NCBI RefSeq assembly: GCF_024347395.1
Contig: NZ_AP025475.1
Span: 1-64,000, forward strand
Source: Vibrio cortegadensis
Lineage (GTDB): Bacteria > Pseudomonadota > Gammaproteobacteria > Enterobacterales > Vibrionaceae
Direction: 5' to 3'
Length of the DNA: 64,000 nt
Shown: positions 45,872 to 53,610 of the stretch, one piece after another
How the letters are laid out: the number at the start of each line of letters is the position of its first letter
Numbering within the stretch: position 1 is the first letter of the stretch
The notes under the pieces: model-generated
Told to the model about the DNA's origin: nothing
Database searches by the model: none
What the model saw: only the letters and a program-made list of their open reading frames with translations
Program-made: the position numbers and the translations under genes

Positions 45872-46495
45872 CTAGGCTGTCTTAATTTTGCTCGATCTTG
45901 CCACACCTATCACAGGGTGAATACAAGACACCTCAGATAATGGGAAAGTCATTCTGGAATAGCCATTATTAAAGCTATCTAGAAATATCTGCCCGTTTCT
46001 GATAGCTGCTAATGTTTTAACCATTACATCGCCACTCTCTAATCGGACGATAACCTCTTCACCTGTTGCTGGCTCAGAGTCAGGATCAACAATAACAGCT
46101 TCACCTTCCAATATTCTCGGAGCCATACTATCCCCTATAACTTTTAGGGCGTACACATTCCGACCTTTTGCTGGAAAGTCTATATAGCTATCACCAAAGC
46201 CCGCAGGGAAGTCTAAGTTGAACCATTCCTTGTCTGGTCCTGCTTGAGTGTTCCCAACGATTGGTATCTTTGTTGTTACACAAGTAGCAGATGAGTTAAT
46301 CCCACCGTAATACAACCAGATCAACGATATGTCTAATTTCTCACATATCTTGGCTGCATACTCTATTCCCATAGTCATTCCGGCTTCCCATTTGGAAACC
46401 ATGGTTATGGAACTACCAGCTGCCTTGGCTAATTCTGTCTTTGAGAGAGCAAGCTCTTCTCTTCGCATTCGGATGCGATCACCCATCTTATTCAT
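45872..46495 (-). CDS. Prophage repressor, LexA/CI type
   Basis: 207 residues. N-terminal helix-turn-helix about residues 17-40 (LSKTELAKAAGSSITMVSKW). The C-terminal S24 peptidase has cleavage site Ala85-Gly86 (NTQAGPD), Ser123 (GDSMAP) and Lys160 (VMVKTLA). The Ser-Lys spacing of 37 equals that of LexA. It keeps the prophage quiet and should self-cleave when RecA is activated. The start at 46495 lies 6 bases after an extended -10 (TGCTAATAT, minus strand), so the message is probably leaderless; Met4 is an alternative start. Divergent from cro, equivalent to N15 CB. Confidence 0.92.
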   Translation of the reverse strand: MNKMGDRIRMRREELALSKTELAKAAGSSITMVSKWEAGMTMGIEYAAKICEKLDISLIWLYYGGINSSATCVTTKIPIVGNTQAGPDKEWFNLDFPAGFGDSYIDFPAKGRNVYALKVIGDSMAPRILEGEAVIVDPDSEPATGEEVIVRLESGDVMVKTLAAIRNGQIFLDSFNNGYSRMTFPLSEVSCIHPVIGVARSSKIKTA

Positions 46496-46515
46496 ATGTA
46501 TATATTAGCAGCAAA

Positions 46516-46581
46516 GTAAACCCAAGTTTACCTGTTTTTTAAACTCAAACTGTGTTTAGAATCACCTAAACCTAGGTTTAC
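46516..46581. promoter_or_regulatory. Three operators between repressor and cro
   Basis: GTAAACCCAAGTTTAC (46516-46531), CTCAAACTGTGTTTAG (46544-46559, weakest) and CTAAACCTAGGTTTAC (46566-46581). Centres are 28 and 22 bp apart. The first overlaps the repressor promoter and the third overlaps the -35 of the cro promoter, giving a lambda-like switch. Confidence 0.75.
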
Positions 46582-46605
46582 TTTTGCGCTTCCAGTTAGT
46601 AGAAT
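46577..46605 (+). promoter_or_regulatory. Early promoter (PR) for cro and Q
   Basis: -35 TTTACT at 46577-46582, 17-bp spacer, -10 TAGAAT at 46600-46605. Transcription would begin at or next to the cro ATG (46612), so the cro message may also be leaderless. Confidence 0.6.
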
Positions 46606-46611
46606 CATCGT

Positions 46612-46809
46612 ATGAATACAGTTGACGTTATAGGTTACTTCGGCTCCAAGCCAAAAGTAGCGAAAGCACTAAAAGTTTCAAAGCAGGCCATTGGTAAGTG
46701 GGGCGATACAGTCCCTGAATTACGCCAGTTTCAACTGGAGGTTATTACTAACGGTGAGCTTAAAAGCGATTTCACATCAATAAAGATACGCAAGGAGGGG
46801 CAGCAATGA
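46612..46809 (+). CDS. cro: Cro-like repressor (P22 Cro type)
   Basis: 65 residues. MNTVDVIGYFGSKPKVAKAL followed by KVSKQAIGKWGDTVPE closely follows P22 Cro (DVIDHFGTQRAVAKALGIS...W..VIPE). Its single helix-turn-helix would bind the operators just upstream, helping commit to lytic growth. The stop overlaps the next start (ATGA). Confidence 0.85.
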   Translation: MNTVDVIGYFGSKPKVAKALKVSKQAIGKWGDTVPELRQFQLEVITNGELKSDFTSIKIRKEGQQ

Positions 46810-47420
46810 AATGTCGAGCGAACGACAGCAATTTAGCGCAGATTGTCATTAGACATACGCTTGCCTATTTTGACGCATCTAATGTACGTCGTGATGAGTT
46901 TGTTAAGGGGGTTTTACTTAATAATCTGATCGAGTCTGGTGCATTAGGTGAAGAACCAACGGATGCCGATGTCTTTCAACGTTGGCAGAAAACCAAATGT
47001 AAGCAGATAGAACGAATCATAAAAGAAGATTCGCCTATGCCTGCTGACTTTACGTTTGGTTGGATGGCTGCATTGCCGAGTGAATACAGAACCAAGTGCC
47101 TGAATGATGTGTGTGGTGCTATGGGTACCTTTTATACTCCACTCTCCCCTATTGGCACGCAGTCAAAACTCACTGCAATGCAGGCTTCTCTTTCTAACGT
47201 ATCTAAAGAATTTGCAGATGTGCTTCAACACTCAGAGCCAGCAATGGACGGTGTTTATAACAGTAACGACGATAAAGCTGATTTACAGCAGCTATCAAAT
47301 GAATTGTATGAGCTTATTGCTACCAGCTTTGTTGAGCTCGGCGCAATAAATAAGGCTTGTGGCATTTTGCCATCGGCTTATGTTGCTATGGCTAACAGCC
47401 AGTTATTCAGAAAAGAATAG
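46806..47420 (+). CDS. Unknown early protein, 204 residues
   Basis: Strong ribosome site AAGGAGGGG just before the ATG, and a four-base overlap with cro. Mostly helical, with no helix-turn-helix or enzyme motif that I recognise. Sits where lambdoid phages carry CII-like or other early regulators between cro and Q, so a regulatory role is possible but unproven. Confidence 0.75.
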   Translation: MKCRANDSNLAQIVIRHTLAYFDASNVRRDEFVKGVLLNNLIESGALGEEPTDADVFQRWQKTKCKQIERIIKEDSPMPADFTFGWMAALPSEYRTKCLNDVCGAMGTFYTPLSPIGTQSKLTAMQASLSNVSKEFADVLQHSEPAMDGVYNSNDDKADLQQLSNELYELIATSFVELGAINKACGILPSAYVAMANSQLFRKE

Positions 47421-47431
47421 AGGGATTTGCA

Positions 47432-48160
47432 GTGCGATATAACAAAGAAGGATTGCGTGAAGAAATCCGCCAAGCACTGCTAGTTGTTCCTCGTACCAAA
47501 GGTCAGTTGGAAGGCTTTGAGAATAACGGTAGTAGCAATAGTAAGTATCAGAAGCGCCCTACTCGCGAGATCGTTGTTGGGGTCGATGGTGAGGGTAATG
47601 AAACGACAAGTCGTATCAATGCGCAGCCAATCACAACGTTAGCATGTAGAACTTTCAAGAAGTCACCAATGCCTCTTCCGCCTCAAGCATTTAAATTTAC
47701 CAAGCTTGTTAGAGCCATGAATAACGCACGCACGTGTGTCGCTGAATGGTTGCGTTATTGCTACAGCGACGGCGCACAACTGCCATCTGGAGAATTTCTA
47801 GTTGAACTACTTGCTCAGTTTAATTCGCAGGAAGAGCGTTCGTTAAGGGGCTCATCATCTGAATTAATTAAGCATCTTGCTTTGTTGGCTTGTCAGCAAA
47901 AGCGCGATGAAATAAACGCAGGTACGGCCCTGCTGCCACAAACCAAGATTGCACGGTTGGCAGGTAAGAGCGAGGCCGCTTGGAATAAGCGTTGGTCTTG
48001 CCGTTGGAATCGCCTGCTCGGAATTTTAAATAAGTTCGATCAGGAGGGACTCGATCATGTGTATGAATGGGGACGCAGCCCAAAAACTACCAGAAGATAT
48101 GCCAACGTGCCTTTGCAACGTCGCGTTCAAGCTTCAACCAGAAGTGAAATGGTTGCCTGA
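47432..48160 (+). CDS. Late-gene antiterminator Q-like
   Basis: 242 residues, GTG start after GAGGGATTT. It matches the phage 21/82-type Q layout: N-terminal LLVVPRTKGQLEGF, middle VAEWLRYCY (residues 103-111), and C-terminal TKIARLAGKSEAAWNKRWSC then RWNRLLGIL with DQEGLDHV (171-210). Q loads onto RNA polymerase at the late promoter and lets it pass the terminator. A promoter-terminator pair fitting this role is at 53541-53634. The 3' end overlaps the next gene by 104 bases. Confidence 0.75.
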   Translation: MRYNKEGLREEIRQALLVVPRTKGQLEGFENNGSSNSKYQKRPTREIVVGVDGEGNETTSRINAQPITTLACRTFKKSPMPLPPQAFKFTKLVRAMNNARTCVAEWLRYCYSDGAQLPSGEFLVELLAQFNSQEERSLRGSSSELIKHLALLACQQKRDEINAGTALLPQTKIARLAGKSEAAWNKRWSCRWNRLLGILNKFDQEGLDHVYEWGRSPKTTRRYANVPLQRRVQASTRSEMVA

Positions 48161-48347
48161 ATGGCGATATAACCGAGAAACAAAAGAATTAATGCTGATG
48201 TGTCCAAACTGCAAATTCCACACACCAGCGTTCGATAATAAGCCTGCAGTAATAGCAAATTGGGCTTTAACAAACAGAGCTGGCGACGCTTTCATTTTAC
48301 AACTATGGAATCGTGATTATAAAAATCAAAGCCAGAATGCAGCATAA
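48057..48347 (+). CDS. Small zinc-finger-like protein, 96 residues
   Basis: ATG preceded by CAGGAGGGACTCGATC, a strong ribosome site inside the Q gene, so the long overlap is real. CLC near residue 18 and CPNC near 49, plus a W-N-R-D ending (LQLWNRDYKN), recall restriction-alleviation Lar-like proteins, but the match is weak. Function unproven. Confidence 0.6.
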   Translation: MCMNGDAAQKLPEDMPTCLCNVAFKLQPEVKWLPEWRYNRETKELMLMCPNCKFHTPAFDNKPAVIANWALTNRAGDAFILQLWNRDYKNQSQNAA

Positions 48348-48361
48348 GCCAGGAGATAAAC

Positions 48362-49198
48362 ATGAAAGCATTTGACGTTAAGCGCGATGAACAAGGGTTT
48401 TGGACACATCCACAGTTACCTATGTGGGATGAGAAAACCAAGTTGGAAGCCTGCAAAAAATGGTTTGCTAGTAAAGGGCTTGATTGTGATCTTGTCATTA
48501 TGGATGGCGAGATGGGTGAGCTTTGGTGTAGTGGTAAAATTGGCAGCTGTCTAGAGTGGAAGCCTAGCATCGATATTCAAGGGGCTTTCCTTGTTGGCAT
48601 TTGGGACACAGAAGATGGTGTGGTAGCAATGTTTGCATTCCCATTAGTTATCTTTGCTGATTCATCAAAAGCAGCCCGTTTTGAAAAAAACATTAGCGGT
48701 TGGGTTTCAAGGGATGGTCGTTTTTATGGTGACAATGAAGATTTAGCGCGATGGAGTGGCTCTACTCACCGTAAGTGTGAGTGCGGTGAAGTATTTGTAA
48801 AGAACGCTTATTGCCAGAAGTGTAGCGATGTAAAAGAGAAAGATAATTTCCTCAGAATGCCAGTGGTTGAATGGGATGGAAGTGCACAGTTATACGACCA
48901 AAGTACTGACAAATATTTTGGCGAAATTGACGATATTTTTACGCACTATGAAGATGAAGAACTGAACATCAATGATGCCATGATTGTTGTTTGTGAGCCG
49001 AATTATGCTCGAGAGATTGAGAGTGATTTTTGGTGCGATGAATTGCCTCAAGATCTTTCATTTGAAGAGTGTGGCGGTGTTGATGCTGAAACTGTCGAGT
49101 TATTAGAAAAACTTAATAAGAAACTTAAACACACCATCCTTTCTTATTCTCCAGGGAAAAACAGAATAGATATTTTAGCGTCCGTAAAAGCGGCCTAA
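48362..49198 (+). CDS. Unknown protein with zinc ribbon, 278 residues
   Basis: Ribosome site CAGGAGATAAAC. N-terminal domain with several Trp (GFWTHPQLPMWDEKTK), a central four-Cys knuckle (RKCECGEVFVKNAYCQKC, about residues 137-154), then an acidic C-terminal part and a basic end (LSYSPGKNRIDILASVKAA). No family recognised. Early operon position suggests a DNA- or host-directed function. Confidence 0.7.
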   Translation: MKAFDVKRDEQGFWTHPQLPMWDEKTKLEACKKWFASKGLDCDLVIMDGEMGELWCSGKIGSCLEWKPSIDIQGAFLVGIWDTEDGVVAMFAFPLVIFADSSKAARFEKNISGWVSRDGRFYGDNEDLARWSGSTHRKCECGEVFVKNAYCQKCSDVKEKDNFLRMPVVEWDGSAQLYDQSTDKYFGEIDDIFTHYEDEELNINDAMIVVCEPNYAREIESDFWCDELPQDLSFEECGGVDAETVELLEKLNKKLKHTILSYSPGKNRIDILASVKAA

Positions 49199-49215
49199 GA
49201 CATTAAGGAGCCATT

Positions 49216-49401
49216 ATGCGAACCATAGCAATCAGCAATGAACCTTTTATCTTTCAAACATACTTCCAAGCAGAGACTTTCTTAGAAAAGCAAGGCTACC
49301 ACTGCGAAAACGAATGTTGGGTTCAAGATGAAAAGCCGATTGCGACCGTGGTCGCAAAGCCAAATGGTATTCAAATCGAATTTAATAAAATCCAGCATTA
49401 G
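49216..49401 (+). CDS. Unknown 61-residue protein
   Basis: Clear ribosome site TAAGGAGCC. Starts MRTIAISNEPFIFQTYFQAE. A SopB-box-like palindrome is embedded in the codons for IATVVA. The protein is identical in both arms. Function unknown. Confidence 0.65.
   Translation: MRTIAISNEPFIFQTYFQAETFLEKQGYHCENECWVQDEKPIATVVAKPNGIQIEFNKIQH
49341..49356. promoter_or_regulatory. SopB-box-like palindrome (site 3)
   Basis: TGCGACCGTGGTCGCA, inside the 61-residue gene. Mirror at 29094-29109. Confidence 0.6.
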
Positions 49402-49410
49402 AGATCACCC

Positions 49411-50697
49411 ATGTTATTTAAAAACGCCTCTATTTATGAATTGAACGACTTCAATCTTTCTATTGCCGATATTGAAGAAAAGATTTCATCAAAACGATTT
49501 ACCCAATTGAGTGAAACTGGTGTAAAGAGCACTGGTTTTGAACACGTTCTATTTAATGACAACGAGAAAGTAACGCATGTTGTTAATGACTGCTTATTTA
49601 TTCAATACATTGACGCCACTCGCTCAGTACCTCGTGATCAGTTGAATGCTTTAAAAGAGCGCCGCATTGCTGATTTGGAAGAGAAAGGTACCAAGATTAC
49701 CAATCAACTTCGTGATGATGTTGAAACCACTGCCCATGCGGAATTACTTCGCTTGCAGCCTGTTAAGCATCACCGCTCTTGTTTCTACATCGATATAAAG
49801 CGCCAGCTATTAGTTATTGATGAGAAAAGCGACGGTAAGAGTGAAGATGTTATTGGTGGCATTCGTAAGGCATTAGGTTCTTTCTCTTGTTTGCCTATTC
49901 GCTTAGGCGCTAAGCCTTGCGCTTATATCAATGATTGGGTGAGCTTACCTAAAGATGATCATCGCTTTATTAAGCCGGAATGGCTGTATGTTGATTATGA
50001 AGGAACGATAAAAGGCCGTGGGGAAACGGCAAAGCAAACAGTCGTATCTAAAGGTAATGCGATTGATTTTAGCGTGTTCGATTCTCTTTCTTTGGTTGAA
50101 TGTGACATGGATAAATGTCAGTTGATTAATGAGAACGAATTGAAATATGAAGTCTCATTTACTCTTATCAGCCTGCCGGAATCTAAAACTCAACGCAATG
50201 TCGATATGAAGTTAGTCAAACTTCGTTTTCATAGTGATGCAGAACCCGAAGGTAATGATGATATTGCCTACCATAATGCTGACTTTTTCCTTATGACAGA
50301 AGAGTTAGGTCTTCTTATTGAAGATCTGTCTTTAGTGTTCGGTGGTCGTTCTGGATTGTTAGATGGTGATTCATTTCCTCAGAAATTAGATAACTCTAAA
50401 GGGAATGTTATTTGGGCATCTGATATTCAAAAAGCTGCTTCAAAAGGTTTGCCTGATGGAATGACAGTTACTGTCAGCGTAAAAGAAAGTGAAAACACGG
50501 ACTCTCTACTCACCAAGGTTCAAGATTGGGTAGCAGAAACACGTCGTGCCAGTGTTTCAGGCGTCCAACGTAAATTCAAAATCGGTTACAACCGAGCGAG
50601 TCAAATTCTTGAAGACTTAGAAAAGATGGGTGTTGTTTCTGATTACAAATCAAACGGTACTCGTGAAGTTCTTATTGCTCCAAAGGAGGCTGAATAA
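49411..50697 (+). CDS. RdgC recombination protein fused to FtsK-gamma DNA-binding domain
   Basis: 428 residues. Residues 1 to about 345 match RdgC (MLFKNASIYELNDF, FIQYIDATRSVP, a ring-forming DNA-binding protein that limits RecA). RdgC normally ends at about 300 residues. Here residues 365-425 form an FtsK-gamma winged helix: VAETRRASVSGVQRKFKIGY, then NRASQILEDLEKMGVVS and GTREVLI. In FtsK this domain reads KOPS sequences and contacts XerD. The fusion may give RdgC sequence-specific loading. The stop overlaps the ssb start (TAATG), so the two are co-translated. The ribosome site is weak. Confidence 0.85.
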   Translation: MLFKNASIYELNDFNLSIADIEEKISSKRFTQLSETGVKSTGFEHVLFNDNEKVTHVVNDCLFIQYIDATRSVPRDQLNALKERRIADLEEKGTKITNQLRDDVETTAHAELLRLQPVKHHRSCFYIDIKRQLLVIDEKSDGKSEDVIGGIRKALGSFSCLPIRLGAKPCAYINDWVSLPKDDHRFIKPEWLYVDYEGTIKGRGETAKQTVVSKGNAIDFSVFDSLSLVECDMDKCQLINENELKYEVSFTLISLPESKTQRNVDMKLVKLRFHSDAEPEGNDDIAYHNADFFLMTEELGLLIEDLSLVFGGRSGLLDGDSFPQKLDNSKGNVIWASDIQKAASKGLPDGMTVTVSVKESENTDSLLTKVQDWVAETRRASVSGVQRKFKIGYNRASQILEDLEKMGVVSDYKSNGTREVLIAPKEAE

Positions 50698-51089
50698 TGG
50701 CCAGTCGCGGAGTTAATAAAGTAATTTTAGTTGGTCACTTAGGCGCTGATGTAGAAGTTCGCTACATGCCGAATGGTTCTGCAGTCGCAAACATCACCAT
50801 CGCAACCTCGGAATCATGGCGCGATAAAGCTACTGGTGAAGAACGAGAGAAAACTGAATGGCACCGTGTTGCTCTATTTGGAAAGATTGCAGAAGTCGCA
50901 GGTGAATATCTTCATAAAGGCTCACAGGTTTACATTGAAGGCCAATTACAAACGCGTAAGTGGCAAGACCAAAGTGGTCAAGACCAATATACGACAGAGG
51001 TTGTGGTGCAAGGCTTTAATGGCGTGATGCAAATGTTAGGCGGTAGAAGACAAGAGGGATGGGGCCAGCCTCAGCAGCCAACACGATGA
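50697..51089 (+). CDS. ssb: Single-strand DNA-binding protein
   Basis: 130 residues, one OB fold (VNKVILVGHLGADVEVRYMP, TEWHRVALFGKIAEVAGEYL, YIEGQLQTRKWQDQSGQ), very close to Vibrio-type SSB. It is truncated after MLGGRRQEGWGQPQQPTR. The usual linker and acidic tip (DDDIPF) that recruits host repair and replication proteins are missing. Both arms agree, so this is genuine. Binds single-stranded DNA during RepA-driven replication. Confidence 0.95.
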   Translation: MASRGVNKVILVGHLGADVEVRYMPNGSAVANITIATSESWRDKATGEEREKTEWHRVALFGKIAEVAGEYLHKGSQVYIEGQLQTRKWQDQSGQDQYTTEVVVQGFNGVMQMLGGRRQEGWGQPQQPTR

Positions 51090-51166
51090 CGTTTAAGCAC
51101 TTTGAACTTGTTATAGCAGCAACGGCATTCTACGCCATTGCTGCAGGGTTACTTTACATCCAATAG
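51086..51166 (+). CDS. Tiny membrane peptide, 26 residues
   Basis: The ATG overlaps the ssb stop (CGATGA). MTFKHFELVIAATAFYAIAA and GLLYIQ form one transmembrane helix. Too small for homology, but conserved in both arms and tightly packed. Confidence 0.5.
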   Translation: MTFKHFELVIAATAFYAIAAGLLYIQ

Positions 51167-51175
51167 GTCTTGATC

Positions 51176-51346
51176 ATGCTTCCATCCGATTCCAGTGAAC
51201 TTCAGGCGTATGTCATGACGCATAACCGCATGACTCAACCACAGGCGCAAGCTTGGTTAGATAAATGGGCGCCTAGCTGGAGAACGGAAGAACCGAATAA
51301 GCCTGTTAGTGTTATTGAATACAGTGGTGACGATAATGAAGAATAA
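51176..51346 (+). CDS. Unknown 56-residue protein
   Basis: MLPSDSSELQAYVMTHNRMT, then QPQAQAWLDKWAPSW and an acidic end (GDDNEE). Overlaps the next start by 11 bases. Function unknown. Confidence 0.55.
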   Translation: MLPSDSSELQAYVMTHNRMTQPQAQAWLDKWAPSWRTEEPNKPVSVIEYSGDDNEE

Positions 51347-51692
51347 GGTAGTTCACTCGGTTGATACCGAATTAACACTCAATGACGAGAACTTTAATCG
51401 TATCTTCTCGGCTCATAAATGCACAAGTGTTCGTCTTGGTAATAAAGATATTCATCCAGGCTTTGCACATATTAAAAACGAAAAAACAGGGCAGCTTCTA
51501 CCAGTCAATATTTGGTATGTAAACCACTGCTTGTTATCAGACCTTGAACTTAATGATGCCAGGCTAGATGGCTTTGCGACGATGGAAGATTTAAAAAGCG
51601 AGCTTCGCCGTTGTTATCAGCGTCCAATTGGTGATCGTGAGGTAATAACTCAAGTCCATTTCGATGTTGTTAAAGAAGAGAATGTTGCGTGA
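51336..51692 (+). CDS. ASCH-domain protein
   Basis: 118 residues from MKNKVVHSVD; a longer upstream start would overrun the preceding gene. KCTSVRLGNKDIHPGFAHIK, a middle beta strand, then ARLDGFATMEDLKSELRRCY and a final VITQVHFDVV fit the ASCH fold, whose members bind RNA or process modified nucleosides. In phages ASCH proteins are often early and host-directed. The stop overlaps the next GTG start. Confidence 0.6.
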   Translation: MKNKVVHSVDTELTLNDENFNRIFSAHKCTSVRLGNKDIHPGFAHIKNEKTGQLLPVNIWYVNHCLLSDLELNDARLDGFATMEDLKSELRRCYQRPIGDREVITQVHFDVVKEENVA

Positions 51693-52336
51693 AGACTAAA
51701 GTCTATATTGCAGGCCCAATGAGTGGCCTGCCTGAATTTAACCGTCTAGCTTTTAATAAGATGGATCTGAAACTATCTAATAAAGGTTTTAGTGTCCTAA
51801 ATCCAGCCTTGCTACCCGATGGATTATCTCAGCCAGAGTATATGGATATTTGTTGTTCAATGGTTCGAACATCAGATTGCATCCTAATGCTTTCTGGTTG
51901 GGAACATAGCTTAGGCGCTAATGCTGAATATCATCTTGCTCGTAAATTGGGAAAAATCATCATTCATGAAGTTAAATCGCCTGGATATGAATCAGCACAA
52001 CGTCAAACCATAGCAAAAGAGCTAACTCTGTCGGCATACCTTGGAGAAGAACCAATTTCTTTAGCCGTTCAAAGGACCACAAGATTCAATATGGAAATTA
52101 GTGCTTGCCAGTTGTTGATGAATTACGGCAATAAAATGCGTGAAGGTTTTTCTACTGACAGGCAGGGGATGCTTAAATTTGCATTTGAAGAGGTTAAAAG
52201 CATTGAAGTGGATGAGCTTTTAAATTCAGCCGCTAATGCTATGGCTACCGGATGCGTAGATAACAAGATGGAGTTGGTTATCAATATAGGCAAGTTATTA
52301 GAGTCATATAAACCAGAGGTGTCCAATGTACGGTGA
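51689..52336 (+). CDS. DUF4406 / deoxyribosyltransferase-like protein
   Basis: 215 residues, GTG start overlapping the upstream stop. N-terminal KVYIAGPMSGLPEFNRLAF and CILMLSGWEHSLGANAEYHL are the DUF4406 signature, a Rossmann-like fold related to nucleoside 2-deoxyribosyltransferases. The C-terminal 100 residues are an added helical domain. Substrate unknown; a nucleotide-related role is inferred. Confidence 0.75.
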   Translation: MKTKVYIAGPMSGLPEFNRLAFNKMDLKLSNKGFSVLNPALLPDGLSQPEYMDICCSMVRTSDCILMLSGWEHSLGANAEYHLARKLGKIIIHEVKSPGYESAQRQTIAKELTLSAYLGEEPISLAVQRTTRFNMEISACQLLMNYGNKMREGFSTDRQGMLKFAFEEVKSIEVDELLNSAANAMATGCVDNKMELVINIGKLLESYKPEVSNVR

Positions 52337-52502
52337 AATTGAATATTGTGGTGACTGTGTAGTTTGTGATGAACCTGTCGATCTATCGGAAATGGGCGCA
52401 TGTAAAAGTTGCGGCAGTGCCTTTCACTGGGGCCAATGTGGTGAATGGCACAGCAATGAACATACATGCAGCAATTGCATGCCTGAAGATGAGGAAGAAT
52501 AG
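52326..52502 (+). CDS. Cysteine-rich zinc-binding protein, 58 residues
   Basis: Eight cysteines and three histidines: CGDCVVC, CKSCGSAFHWGQCGEWH, HTCSNC. The arrangement resembles a RING/PHD-like double zinc fold. Acidic end PEDEEE. Overlaps neighbours on both sides. Function unknown. Confidence 0.6.
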   Translation: MYGEIEYCGDCVVCDEPVDLSEMGACKSCGSAFHWGQCGEWHSNEHTCSNCMPEDEEE

Positions 52503-52759
52503 TGGATAGGGAGCTTATCAAAAAGCTGCAGTCGCTATGCTTGGAGCTCAAAGAACAGGAGCAGGAAGCGAAGCAGCTGCAAAAGGAAAGGCCAGGTTTT
52601 GAAGGTTATTTTCTCGGGTTAGAGGTTGGAAGAATGCAGGCACGAATTGAAATTGAAACGATATTAGAGCAGCGCCCTACTTCAAGTACGTTTTCACCTC
52701 AAAGTCGCTCAGTGGTCATTGATGGTGAAGTTATAAATGAAAAAGGAAAATTAAGATGA
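52502..52759 (+). CDS. Unknown coiled-coil protein, 85 residues
   Basis: GTG start overlapping the upstream TAG. Charged helix ELKEQEQEAKQLQKERPGF, then a second helix and a Ser/Thr-rich end. The stop overlaps the next ATG. Confidence 0.6.
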   Translation: MDRELIKKLQSLCLELKEQEQEAKQLQKERPGFEGYFLGLEVGRMQARIEIETILEQRPTSSTFSPQSRSVVIDGEVINEKGKLR

Positions 52760-53118
52760 ACGAAAAGCTTGTAGAAATGATTGAAAATTGTGGCCTGGAA
52801 GTTGAAGACGTTGCTCACATTATCGAAGAAGCTCAACAGCAAGTTGCCGCAACAAACCTCCCCGTTCTGATGAGTCGTGATAATCCGACTGGTTGGAAGC
52901 TAGAAGAACTAACAGAGAAGTTGCGTGTTGAGATTCAAACCAAGTCACTAAACATTGCAGGTGACATGTCCATTGAGGCGCAAACCGTAATTAACAATAA
53001 TTTCCAGATTATTGGGCTACTGATGCAAGTTGAAGCACTGCAGCGCCAGTCTTTTGCCGTCATGTCTCAATTAGGTAAAGATCAAGGGCCTACTGGAAAG
53101 CCACGAATTGGTAAGTAA
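52756..53118 (+). CDS. Unknown protein, 120 residues
   Basis: Starts MNEKLVEMIENCGLEVEDVA. Mostly helical, with a Gln-rich central part. Last gene of the tightly overlapping early block. Function unknown. Confidence 0.6.
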   Translation: MNEKLVEMIENCGLEVEDVAHIIEEAQQQVAATNLPVLMSRDNPTGWKLEELTEKLRVEIQTKSLNIAGDMSIEAQTVINNNFQIIGLLMQVEALQRQSFAVMSQLGKDQGPTGKPRIGK

Positions 53119-53260
53119 GGGAAAGTACTCCCAATAGCTAGTTGTTTTTCCGTAATGAGAGGTCGTGGTCACACCCACGGCTTTTCCCTCCAATAAGACT
53201 AGCTTTCCACGTGACCAATAATTAGTGTCGTCCTGACTTTAATACGCCAGGAGAAGTTAT
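53119..53260. ncRNA. Structured intergenic region (candidate RNA element)
   Basis: No gene. AGCTAGT (about 53137-53143) and ACTAGCT (about 53199-53205) enclose a 7-bp stem GTCGTGG/CCACGGC with loop TCACAC near 53164-53184. Much longer and more structured than other spaces in this operon. Conserved in the left copy. Could be an RNA element or a binding site. Confidence 0.3.
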
Positions 53261-53557
53261 ATGAACCAGATTAAAAACACCCAAGAAAACCTAGTAAAAG
53301 AAATACTTGAAAACGCATCGTGCGGCCCACAAAGCGCCGAAAGTATTGGTGGGTACGCAATGGCTAGGGGTATGGCAAGTTTGCCGCACGTGGCCTTTGT
53401 TATGGAGCAATTAAGCCAAGCTGGACAATTAAAGAAGATCCCAGATGGTCGCTACATTACAACCGACCTCGGTGAATTGATGCTGCTAACGTTAAACACT
53501 ACATCTTGTGTGTTAACCACAAATAAAACACAACATGCAGTTGCAAATGTCCTATAG
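53261..53557 (+). CDS. Small winged-helix-like protein, 98 residues
   Basis: Ribosome site CAGGAGAAGTT. LVKEILENASCGPQSAESI, then AFVMEQLSQAGQLKKIPDGR and YITTDLGELML look like a compact winged-helix DNA-binding fold with a wing at DGRYITT. Last early gene; its 3' end overlaps the late promoter. Confidence 0.6.
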   Translation: MNQIKNTQENLVKEILENASCGPQSAESIGGYAMARGMASLPHVAFVMEQLSQAGQLKKIPDGRYITTDLGELMLLTLNTTSCVLTTNKTQHAVANVL

Positions 53558-53569
53558 TTAGGGTATAAA
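53541..53569 (+). promoter_or_regulatory. Late promoter (pR'-like)
   Basis: -35 TTGCAA at 53541-53546, exactly 17-bp spacer, -10 TATAAA at 53564-53569. Start near 53576. A terminator follows at about +35, the lambdoid arrangement on which Q proteins act. Confidence 0.65.
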
Positions 53570-53610
53570 TTTACCAAAGTGCGGTTTTTGTAACCGTGAA
53601 CAAATTGAAA

